The notes below the pieces were generated by a model. It made no database searches. It worked only from the letters and a program-made list of their open reading frames with translations, and was not told the origin of the DNA. This document shows, in pieces, positions 1 through 5,538 of a DNA stretch of 5,538 bases. Made by a program: the position numbers and the translations under genes. This stretch comes from Chitinophaga pinensis (GTDB lineage Bacteria; Bacteroidota; Bacteroidia; Chitinophagales; Chitinophagaceae): the NCBI GenBank assembly GCA_943324055.2, contig CALPKD020000112.1:1-5538 (forward strand). Reading direction: 5' to 3'. The first letter of the stretch is position 1, and each line of letters begins with the position of its first letter.

Positions 1-568
1 GCTGATAAAAGTAGAGCAAAAAATGTGCGGTTAGTAAAAATGACATCGTCTCAGATTTCATACTTAACAACAAGGGAATCAGGCTACACATAACCGTCCA
101 AATCCAAGCTATACTAGCACTCTTCATAACACCCCAGGTTCTGATTCCTCTTAATAACTTGCTGTTAATAAGGGGCGAATAATAAGATGCAGCAATAACT
201 AGAGAACACAAGAGTAGACACTTTATCCAGAATGGAAACGCAAAAAATAATCCGATTACATTTAGTTTGAAAATGGCTAGATATAAAATAGCTAAAGTAA
301 AAAGCCCCTGTCGAAGGAATAAATATTTTTTATTTTTTGCATACCAATTACCCCTTTCGTTATATATGCCATCGGTGGGTTCGTTCAAGTAAGCGTAAGT
401 GTAATAAACTACCGTGGAAAGATAAATAATAGCTAGTACGTAAACAGAAGGCATCTTATTGAACAATGCCTCAACAGATTCAATGGCTAACAAAGTGGCA
501 CATAGTCCATAAAAATGGTTGCTCCATAAAAAAAGACCCTTCCAGTTAAATGATAGGCGCTTAAGCAA
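1..568 (-). CDS. Polytopic membrane protein of unknown function (partial, 3' end beyond left edge)
   Basis: The minus-strand frame is open from about position 610 down to base 2 and continues past the left edge, so the C-terminus is missing. From the TTG at 568-566 it gives at least 189 residues, beginning MLKRLSFNWKGLFLWSNHFY. Hydrophobic stretches suggest six membrane spans, at about residues 11-32, 41-60, 83-102, 104-127, 148-169 and 175 onward. A polar loop (62-82) contains NEPTDGIYNERGNW, and a short YYSPLIN segment followed by a basic stretch (139-149) precedes the fifth span. The layout resembles uncharacterised Bacteroidota integral membrane proteins distantly like UbiA prenyltransferases, but no DxxxD prenyl-diphosphate motif is visible, so no function is claimed. 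The only ATG near the 5' end (454-452) would delete the first span, so TTG-568 or ATT-571 is preferred. The gap to the upstream dioxygenase stop is 7 bases, suggesting co-transcription. The reading frame is convincing; start and function are uncertain. Confidence 0.72.
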   Translation of the reverse strand, partial: MLKRLSFNWKGLFLWSNHFYGLCATLLAIESVEALFNKMPSVYVLAIIYLSTVVYYTYAYLNEPTDGIYNERGNWYAKNKKYLFLRQGLFTLAILYLAIFKLNVIGLFFAFPFWIKCLLLCSLVIAASYYSPLINSKLLRGIRTWGVMKSASIAWIWTVMCSLIPLLLSMKSETMSFLLTAHFLLYFYQ

Positions 569-575
569 AATGTAT

Positions 576-2000
576 TTATAAAAGAAGTGTAGTTGGAATT
601 GAATAATCAGTTAATTTAAACTTTCCAGTTTCTTTTATTGCTGCAAACCCGCCTGCAACATCTACCAAGCGATTAAAGCCTCTTGCTTTTAAGGTGGAGA
701 TGAAAATCATGGACCGATATCCAGCTGCACAATGCACATAGTAAGTTTTATCCTTATCAATAGAAGCCATACTGTCATTGATAAAATCAAGTGGGGCATT
801 TTGCGCTCCCTTTATATGCTCACTTTTGAATTCAGACGCTTTTCGAACATCTAAAATGGTAATATCAGGATGCGTTGTTTTGAGATTGGCTAAATCAACT
901 GCGGAAACAGATTCAATATGATCCACCTCTTTCCCTGCTTTCTCCCAGGCGCTAAAACCACCTTCTAAAAATCCAATGGTGAAGTCATACCCAACTCTTG
1001 CAAGTCTTGTAATCACTTCCTCCTCCCTGCCATCGTCTGTAATTAATAAAATTTCTTGTTTGATATCCGGGATCATGGCACCTACCCAAGGCGCAAAGCT
1101 TCCATCAATTCCAATATTAATTGAATTGGGGACAAAGCCTTTTGCAAAAATTTGAGCGGACCTCGTATCCAAAATGAGCGCGCCCGTTTCATTCGCTGCA
1201 GCCTCAAACGCAGCTGGGTTTAACGCATGTTGTCCTCTTTCTAAAACTTGGTCAATGCTATCATATCCTTGAATATTCATCATTACATTTAATGGAAAAT
1301 ACCCCGGAGGGGCTACTAGTCCGTCCAACACAGCGGCAATAAATTCATCCTTCGTCATATCTGCGGCTAATGCATAGTTGGTTTGTTTTTGGTTGCCTAG
1401 GGTATCCTGCGTTTCCTTACTCATCTTTTTGCCGCATGCACTACCTGCTCCATGAGCAGGATAGATAACTATATCATCTGGCAAAGTCATTACCTTGTTT
1501 CTCAGTGAATCGTATAAATAACCTGCTAAAATTTCTTGTGTTAATTCGGATTTTATTTTTTGTGCTAGATCAGGACGACCAACGTCTCCAATAAATAAAG
1601 TATCTCCACTAAATAAAGCAACCTCCTTGCCTGATTCGTCCATCAATAAATAACAAGTGCTTTCCATGGTATGCCCTGGCGTATGAATCACACGGATTTT
1701 TATTTTGCCTAGTTTTATTTCCTCCCCATCCTTGGCTGCATAAAAATCAAATGAAGGAGCAGCACTTGGACCAAATACAATTTTCGCGCCTGTCTTTTTA
1801 GCTAAATCTAAATGACCTGAAACGAAATCGGCATGAAAATGCGTCTCTAATACATATTTAATCGTTGCGTGATCTAATTTAGCTTTATGAATATAGGGGG
1901 CCACTTCTCTTAATGGATCAATAATTGCCACTTCGCCATCACTCATAATATAATAAGCCCCTTGTGCTAAGCACCCTGTATATATTTGTTCCACTTTCAT
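576..2000 (-). CDS. CstB-like persulfide dioxygenase-rhodanese fusion (MBL fold + two rhodanese domains)
   Basis: A 474-residue cytosolic protein, close to the length of staphylococcal CstB. Residues 1-210 are a metallo-beta-lactamase-fold persulfide dioxygenase: THFHADFVSGH (53-63), HTPGH (106-110), SGDTLF (131-136) and PAHGAGSACG (181-190). By analogy with ETHE1, the likely mononuclear Fe(II) ligands are H54, H110 and D133. F59 replaces the histidine usual in THxHADH of dinuclear MBL enzymes. Residues about 270-360 are rhodanese-like (ILDTR, GGFSAWEKAG), but the catalytic cysteine position lies in LLITDDGRE, so this domain is probably inactive. Residues about 365-463 are a second rhodanese with an intact active loop, HCAAGYRS, and cysteine C424. 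Family knowledge: such fusions oxidise glutathione, CoA or protein persulfides to sulfite and combine it with sulfane sulfur to give thiosulfate. The start MKVEQIYTGC is chosen because a GTG extension to 2066 adds 22 unconserved-looking residues and would leave almost no leader after the predicted promoter. The gene is divergent from a TauE-type permease, which supports sulfide detoxification. Confidence 0.9.
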   Translation of the reverse strand: MKVEQIYTGCLAQGAYYIMSDGEVAIIDPLREVAPYIHKAKLDHATIKYVLETHFHADFVSGHLDLAKKTGAKIVFGPSAAPSFDFYAAKDGEEIKLGKIKIRVIHTPGHTMESTCYLLMDESGKEVALFSGDTLFIGDVGRPDLAQKIKSELTQEILAGYLYDSLRNKVMTLPDDIVIYPAHGAGSACGKKMSKETQDTLGNQKQTNYALAADMTKDEFIAAVLDGLVAPPGYFPLNVMMNIQGYDSIDQVLERGQHALNPAAFEAAANETGALILDTRSAQIFAKGFVPNSINIGIDGSFAPWVGAMIPDIKQEILLITDDGREEEVITRLARVGYDFTIGFLEGGFSAWEKAGKEVDHIESVSAVDLANLKTTHPDITILDVRKASEFKSEHIKGAQNAPLDFINDSMASIDKDKTYYVHCAAGYRSMIFISTLKARGFNRLVDVAGGFAAIKETGKFKLTDYSIPTTLLL

Positions 2001-2073
2001 AATAAAACCATTTAATTGTATACAAAAATCCAAACTAAAATTAAACAATCCCGTGACCAAAATCACCTTTCAT

Positions 2074-2081
2074 CAAAATTA
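2074..2081 (-). promoter_or_regulatory. Bacteroidota-type -7 promoter element for the dioxygenase gene
   Basis: On the minus strand the bases read TAATTTTG, an exact match to the Bacteroidota primary-sigma -7 consensus TAnnTTTG. A start of transcription about 7 bases downstream, near 2067, would give a leader of roughly 66 bases before the ATG at 2000. No TTG/TTTG -33 element is found at the usual 17-23-base spacing; the nearest TTTTTG is only 12 bases upstream. The missing -33 element would fit a promoter that needs an activator. The call rests on one short motif in AT-rich DNA and is tentative. Confidence 0.4.
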
Positions 2082-2106
2082 TTTAATTAGTGACAAAAAG
2101 TACACA

Positions 2107-2134
2107 GTTTGTTGCTAACAAACACGAAGTTTGT
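2107..2134. promoter_or_regulatory. Candidate operator: three GTTTGT half-sites on an 11-bp period
   Basis: The bases read GTTTGT (2107-2112), ACAAAC (2118-2123) and GTTTGT (2129-2134), alternating in orientation with exactly 5 bases between neighbours. The first pair forms a perfect 7-bp inverted repeat around a 3-base centre (GTTTGTT-GCT-AACAAAC, 2107-2123); the second pair forms a perfect 6-bp inverted repeat (2118-2134). The 11-bp step puts all half-sites on about the same face of the helix, as for a cooperatively binding dimeric regulator. It lies 33-60 bases upstream of the -7 element for the dioxygenase gene and ends 15 bases before the permease start, so it could control both divergent genes. 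A weak -7-like GAAGTTTG (2126-2133, plus strand) overlaps the third half-site. No regulator gene is present in the window. The regulator family is unknown; the spacing does not match the FNR site TTGAT-N4-ATCAA. Confidence 0.5.
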
Positions 2135-2148
2135 GAAAATTAATCTAC

Positions 2149-2952
2149 ATGGAGATTCTTGGATACTTAGCATCAATTTTAATTGGAATATCATTAGGAC
2201 TTATAGGAAGTGGGGGCTCTATTTTGACCGTCCCTGTTTTAGTATACCTCTTTCACATAGACCCATTATTAGCAACTACTTACTCATTAGCAATCGTTGG
2301 CTTAAGTAGTATTGCCGGAGTTGTTTCCCGACTCAAGCAAAAGTTGGTAGATTTTAAAACCATTTTTGTTTTTGGCCTCCCTTCCATCTTCGGTGTTTTT
2401 TTAGCAAGGAAGTTTTTACTGCCTGCTATCCCATCCACAATTCATATCACGAATGCCATCAATTTATCAAAAAGTAGCTTCATTATGTTATTTTTTGCAA
2501 CACTCATGTTGACATCTGCCTTATCGATGATCTTGGGAAAAAATAAAAAAGAAATTGAAGGCATTTTGCCTGTGTATGGCTTAACCCTTATGCTTGTAGG
2601 TTTAGGAGAAGGGCTACTTACTGGAATAGTAGGTGCAGGTGGTGGCTTTTTAATTATACCAGCACTCGTTATCCTAGCAAAATTGCCAATGAAAAAAGCA
2701 ATTGCTTCTTCCCTAGTTATCATAAGTATAAAGTCACTTGTTGGGTTTAGCGGTGATTTAATTCATACAGCAGTTGACTGGAAATTTTTATTCAGCATCA
2801 TACTCCTTGCAACACTTGGTATCATCACAGGAAATTTTTTAAACAAAACCATCGATGGTGCTAAGCTAAAAAAAGGATTTGGCTGGTTTGTTTTAGCCAT
2901 GTCCATTGTAATTTACTTTGAACAATTCTGGACCCCTTCTTTTATTAAATAG
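2149..2952 (+). CDS. TauE/SafE-family sulfite/sulfur-anion exporter
   Basis: A 267-residue inner-membrane permease of the usual TauE/SafE (DUF81) length with about eight to ten hydrophobic segments. It shows the family's internal duplication: GLIGSGGSILTVP at residues 17-29 is matched by GIVGAGGGFLIIP at 159-171, each followed by an amphipathic segment and another span (40-60 and 184-204). A charged cytosolic-type linker (KNKKE, 131-135) separates the halves. There are no cysteines, unlike TsuA/YeeE-type thiosulfate importers that rely on conserved cysteines. Family members export sulfite, sulfoacetate or related organosulfur anions; the exact substrate here is inferred from the divergent persulfide dioxygenase, which would make sulfite or thiosulfate. 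The arrangement parallels the tauE and cstB genes of the staphylococcal cst sulfide-response locus. The start ATG-2149 places the first span directly at the N-terminus. No Shine-Dalgarno sequence is seen. The gene ends 49 bases from the convergent DUF3570 gene. Confidence 0.9.
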   Translation: MEILGYLASILIGISLGLIGSGGSILTVPVLVYLFHIDPLLATTYSLAIVGLSSIAGVVSRLKQKLVDFKTIFVFGLPSIFGVFLARKFLLPAIPSTIHITNAINLSKSSFIMLFFATLMLTSALSMILGKNKKEIEGILPVYGLTLMLVGLGEGLLTGIVGAGGGFLIIPALVILAKLPMKKAIASSLVIISIKSLVGFSGDLIHTAVDWKFLFSIILLATLGIITGNFLNKTIDGAKLKKGFGWFVLAMSIVIYFEQFWTPSFIK

Positions 2953-3001
2953 GCGCTCTTATAATAACAACGAGATAGTCGACAAACGAATCACTTATTT
3001 T

Positions 3002-4348
3002 TTATTTAAAAGTAAAGTGAAGCGAAATCACATTCGAGTTTAGATCTGTTGATTGACTATAATGTCCATACCTAATTTCAAGTGCAGATAAATAGGTGTT
3101 TCCAACTCCGTCAGGCGGTGCTGTTCTCATTCCCAAGCCATAATAATGACTATTAAATGCAGAGGAAGCGTAGTTACTTGTATAATAGGATTCCACTGGG
3201 TTTGCAATTGCATCCACCTTATGGCCATACAAGGGCGCAAAATATTTAGTAGCAGTTTGTGTATAATACCTATAAAAAGGAGAGATAGAAAGGAACGGCG
3301 TGATTTTATATGGCAACTCTATACTAGCAGTGTGTGCAGTTAATCCCCAATCATCTGTATAAAATCTATAATAGGATCTTACAATTAATTTATCCCCTGC
3401 AAAATAATTCAACCTAACTCCAATCGGAATTTTCGTTCTTGAAGCAGGGAGTTTTTCAATTCTTTCTAAATGGTTATTAAATATAACTCTGTGAAAAGGC
3501 AATTCTAAATAACCATCTTGCTTAACTACATCTAATAATAAAGCGAGATCCGTTCTTTTATTAATTATTTGACTATAAGATAAAGACGCCGTATAAGTGT
3601 TTCTTCCTGTTGTTGGAAGGTCTTCTTCGGATTTAGAGGAGGTTACCCCGCCGCTGTAATAACCACCGCCTGTACTATGACTTGCATTGGTCTTGATAAC
3701 AAAGTCGTCGTATGGATTTACCATATTCGTTCCAGTTTTATATAAAACCGAATCATCTTTAGGATACAACAATGTTACTTGATCAAAATAAGCAGAAACC
3801 TTAGCGCCAAACTCTCCACCAGACTTGTTCTTAAATCCATAATGGCCATCTAATGCGATTGAGCTATAATTGTATTCATGTGAATAGTAGGTGCCTAAGC
3901 CAAATTCGGTTCCTTTGTCCTCGTTTTCAACCGTCCAATTTAACGATGGGTAAACCCTTGTTCCGCCTGGGCTAGAGGCGCCAGACGTTGAAATATATTT
4001 TTGAGAAGCAGCTGTATGGTGGTCTACCCCTAGACCCGCTAATATCGTATGTTTTAATCCTGTTTCACCATAACCTACTAATTTCAATTCTAACATATTT
4101 GCAAAGTCAGTCAAGTGCTCTGAACCATTCAAGGTCACCGCATTGGCACCAGTCCCTAAGATAGAAGTTCCCCCTCCTGTCACCGCAGAGTGTGTTCCGT
4201 CCTGTGTATAATAGCTGGTAACTAAATTAATCTCAGTCAGCTTTAAAGTTTTTGCTTTAAATATATTGTTATAGCGTTCTGTAATTTGAGAGTATCCACT
4301 CAAAAACAACAAATACAAACCCACAAGTGTAAGGGATATTTTTTTCAT
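3002..4348 (-). CDS. DUF3570 protein, probable outer-membrane beta-barrel
   Basis: A 448-residue secreted protein. Residues 1-20 form a signal peptide (MKK, hydrophobic core SLTLVGLYLLFL, then SGYS) with likely cleavage before Q21. The N-terminal family motif is visible as YYTQDGTHSAVTGG (46-59) and, after a glycine/threonine-rich stretch, SEHLTDFANMLELKL (76-90), followed by VDHHTAASQKYI (108-119). The rest is rich in alternating aromatic/polar strands (for example LRSYYRF-like, SISPFYRYYT, YYGLGMRT) and ends in NVISLHFTFK, a typical closing beta-strand of an outer-membrane barrel. It has no cysteines. DUF3570 has no established function; barrel topology is inferred from the strand pattern. 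It is the last gene of the operon, 22 bases after the DUF4266 stop, and in Bacteroidota and Proteobacteria DUF3570 commonly sits with DUF4266 and ApbE genes. It converges on the permease gene with no clear terminator between them. Confidence 0.85.
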   Translation of the reverse strand: MKKISLTLVGLYLLFLSGYSQITERYNNIFKAKTLKLTEINLVTSYYTQDGTHSAVTGGGTSILGTGANAVTLNGSEHLTDFANMLELKLVGYGETGLKHTILAGLGVDHHTAASQKYISTSGASSPGGTRVYPSLNWTVENEDKGTEFGLGTYYSHEYNYSSIALDGHYGFKNKSGGEFGAKVSAYFDQVTLLYPKDDSVLYKTGTNMVNPYDDFVIKTNASHSTGGGYYSGGVTSSKSEEDLPTTGRNTYTASLSYSQIINKRTDLALLLDVVKQDGYLELPFHRVIFNNHLERIEKLPASRTKIPIGVRLNYFAGDKLIVRSYYRFYTDDWGLTAHTASIELPYKITPFLSISPFYRYYTQTATKYFAPLYGHKVDAIANPVESYYTSNYASSAFNSHYYGLGMRTAPPDGVGNTYLSALEIRYGHYSQSTDLNSNVISLHFTFK

Positions 4349-4370
4349 TCAATTCAGATAAAATAATTAA

Positions 4371-4589
4371 TTAATTGCAACCACAACCTCCGCCCGTTTT
4401 ACCACCATTTGCTCCCGCTGCTCCTTCTTTGTAAGACATAAAATTTTGTTCGTTTTTTTCAACACGTCTTGCGGATAAAATCATTTCGGCATCGTTGAGT
4501 CGATTTTTCTGAAACTCTTTTACGGCCTCACATGAAGTGCCCGCAAGTAATAACATCATTAACATAAAAACGCTCGTTGTTTTTTTCAT
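4371..4589 (-). CDS. DUF4266 small lipoprotein with C-terminal CxC tail
   Basis: A 72-residue protein. The N-terminus MKKTTSVFMLMMLLLAGTSC is a lipoprotein-type signal: two lysines, a hydrophobic core and a cysteine at C20 preceded by GTS. The -3 residue is glycine rather than the usual leucine, so the lipobox is relaxed but plausible. The short mature part holds a charged helical segment (KEFQKNRLNDAEMILSARRVE, about residues 24-44) followed by a glycine-rich tail ending GGKTGGGCGCN, with C69 and C71. This layout and the GCGCN ending are characteristic of DUF4266. The function is unknown. The two terminal cysteines could bind a metal, form a disulfide or be modified; none of this is shown here. 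The start lies 6 bases after the ApbE stop and the stop lies 22 bases before the DUF3570 start, so the three genes are almost certainly one transcript. Confidence 0.87.
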   Translation of the reverse strand: MKKTTSVFMLMMLLLAGTSCEAVKEFQKNRLNDAEMILSARRVEKNEQNFMSYKEGAAGANGGKTGGGCGCN

Positions 4590-4595
4590 AATTAT

Positions 4596-5531
4596 TTATT
4601 TAGTCAGCAAAATATTTTTAGTCGCATATAACTTGTTATCATCATCTATCACAATTGCTTCTATATCAGTAATTTGATTAATCATATCTAATCCCGCATG
4701 AATACCCATAATCATTACCGGTGTTGCCATCGCGTCAGCCACTTCGGCATTAGTGGAAACAATGGTCACACTTTTTATTCCTGTTACGGGCAAACCCGTT
4801 TTTGGATTAATCGTGTGTGAATATTTTTTACCATCAATAACTACAAACTTTTCATAATTCCCCGAAGTAGCAACCGACAACCCACTGATGCTCATGTAGG
4901 AAAAAACAGTGTCTGCCATCTCGGGGTGCACAATGCCAATAGTCCACTTGTCTCCGTTTGGCTGTGTACCCCAAGTTGTCAAATCCCCCGATGCATTTAC
5001 TACAGCGCTTATCACGCCTGCTTCTTGCATGATTCGCTTTGCGCATTCTGCCGCATAGCCTTTCCCAATTCCACCAAATCCAATACGCATTCCCTTCTCT
5101 TTTAAAAAGACGGTGGAATGATCGGAATCTATAATAATATTTTTATAATTTATTAAGCGAACACTTTTTTTTGCAACTTCCTTTGTTGGCAAGACCGTCA
5201 TTGTGGTATCAAAATTCCATAAGCTTTTATCCACTGACCCATAAGTTAAATCAAAAGCACCTTGCGTAACATTTGAAATTTTTATGGCTCTTCCTATTAG
5301 CGCGATTGTCTCCTCGCTTACTTTTACCGGAGCGATGCCTGCGTTTTCATTGATTCTATTGGTTTCACTATCTGCGCCAAAAGTGGTTAATAGTTTTTCA
5401 ATTCTTTGAATTTCTTTTACCCCTAGTTCAATCTTTTCGTTGGCCCATTGTTCATTGTCTCCAACCACTGTTATTTCAAAGTGGTTGCCCATTAGTTTCA
5501 TCGCTTTCTTATATAGGGCTAATTGAGCCAT
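4596..5531 (-). CDS. apbE: FAD:protein FMN transferase (ApbE family)
   Basis: A 311-residue ApbE-domain protein. The enzyme uses FAD and Mg2+ to attach FMN through a phosphoester to a Thr/Ser of an extracytoplasmic redox protein. Landmarks in order: KLMGNHFEITV (12-22), TTFGADSETNRIN (49-61), QGAFDLTYGSV with LWNFD (90-108), the nucleotide-binding FGGIGKGYA (152-160), VVNASGDLTTWG (177-188), WTIGIVHP (196-203), ATSGNYEKF (221-229), SHTINPKTG (238-246) and the metal-binding VADAMAT (264-270). All core elements are present. What is odd is the N-terminus: from ATG-5531 it starts MAQLALYKKAMKLMG, directly at the catalytic domain, with no signal peptide or lipobox, although ApbE normally acts outside the cytoplasm. 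The frame stays open to the right edge (AAG CGC before the ATG), so the start could lie beyond the window. Alternatively, TAA at 5538-5536 in another frame may end an upstream operon gene 4 bases before this ATG. It is the first visible gene of the ApbE-DUF4266-DUF3570 operon. Confidence 0.9.
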   Translation of the reverse strand: MAQLALYKKAMKLMGNHFEITVVGDNEQWANEKIELGVKEIQRIEKLLTTFGADSETNRINENAGIAPVKVSEETIALIGRAIKISNVTQGAFDLTYGSVDKSLWNFDTTMTVLPTKEVAKKSVRLINYKNIIIDSDHSTVFLKEKGMRIGFGGIGKGYAAECAKRIMQEAGVISAVVNASGDLTTWGTQPNGDKWTIGIVHPEMADTVFSYMSISGLSVATSGNYEKFVVIDGKKYSHTINPKTGLPVTGIKSVTIVSTNAEVADAMATPVMIMGIHAGLDMINQITDIEAIVIDDDNKLYATKNILLTK

Positions 5532-5538
5532 GCGCTTA

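Noticed and set aside
2001..2066. GTG start at 2066 adding 22 residues to the dioxygenase
   Set aside because: The extension is not like family N-termini, while MKVEQIYTGC at 2000 begins directly with the first strand of the MBL fold and leaves room for a leader after the -7 element.
2107..2123. The 7-bp inverted repeat as a rho-independent terminator or FNR box
   Set aside because: There is no U-run after the stem and the 3-base centre with GTTTGTT arms does not match TTGAT-N4-ATCAA; an operator explains the triple phasing better.
2109..2309. Plus-strand 66-codon frame overlapping the TauE gene
   Set aside because: It lies in another frame of the well-supported permease, has no recognisable domain, and would start inside the operator-like array.
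2442..2723. Minus-strand 93-codon frame inside the TauE gene
   Set aside because: It is antisense to conserved permease sequence; the proline/lysine-rich product shows no family features and is an antisense shadow.
2991..3020. Possible bidirectional terminator hairpin (TCACTT/AAGTGA, 6-bp arms)
   Set aside because: The stem is short and AT-rich, the loop is 18 bases, it overlaps DUF3570 codons, and no U-tract follows on either strand.
3146..3343. Plus-strand 65-codon frame inside the DUF3570 gene
   Set aside because: It is antisense to the beta-barrel coding region, with no start signal or family resemblance.
3974..3988. SGASS in the DUF3570 protein as an ApbE flavinylation site
   Set aside because: The acceptor threonine is missing and the site lies in a variable loop of a barrel protein rather than an FMN-binding domain.
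4852..5046. Minus-strand 64-codon frame inside apbE
   Set aside because: It is an alternative frame across conserved ApbE motifs; composition (many C, R, H) is typical of an out-of-frame read.

Overview
The window looks like part of a chromosome from an AT-rich member of the Bacteroidota, probably Flavobacteriia, Chitinophagia or a relative. The reasons are protein-family content (a DUF3570 outer-membrane protein, a DUF4266 lipoprotein with a GCGCN tail), coding starts without clear Shine-Dalgarno sequences, a secretory protein whose predicted signal cleavage falls before Q, and one exact match to the Bacteroidota -7 promoter element TAnnTTTG. No RNA genes, insertion sequences, CRISPR arrays or integrase genes were seen, and coding density is high.

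Left part (1-2000, minus strand): a CstB-like persulfide dioxygenase/sulfurtransferase (576-2000), built as a metallo-beta-lactamase-fold iron dioxygenase, a rhodanese-like domain that has lost its cysteine, and an active rhodanese. Seven bases after its stop comes an open frame for a polytopic membrane protein (568 down to 1) that runs off the left edge. This frame has no ATG near its 5' end and needs a TTG or ATT start.

Middle (2001-2952): a 148-bp divergent intergenic region separates the dioxygenase from a plus-strand TauE/SafE-family sulfur-anion permease (2149-2952). It holds a TAATTTTG -7 element facing the dioxygenase and three GTTTGT/ACAAAC half-sites repeated every 11 bp, which look like an operator. 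Together these genes form a sulfide/persulfide detoxification module: the dioxygenase/rhodanese oxidises persulfide sulfur to sulfite or thiosulfate, and the permease exports the product.

Right part (3002-5531, minus strand): a tight three-gene operon, read from right to left, of ApbE-type FAD:protein FMN transferase, DUF4266 small lipoprotein and DUF3570 outer-membrane beta-barrel candidate. It enters from beyond the right edge and ends convergently with the permease. The grouping suggests a cell-envelope redox or metal-linked system of unknown function. It is the best candidate here for undescribed biology: an FMN transferase with no visible acceptor motif beside it, a lipoprotein ending in a C-x-C tail, and a probable porin-like barrel.
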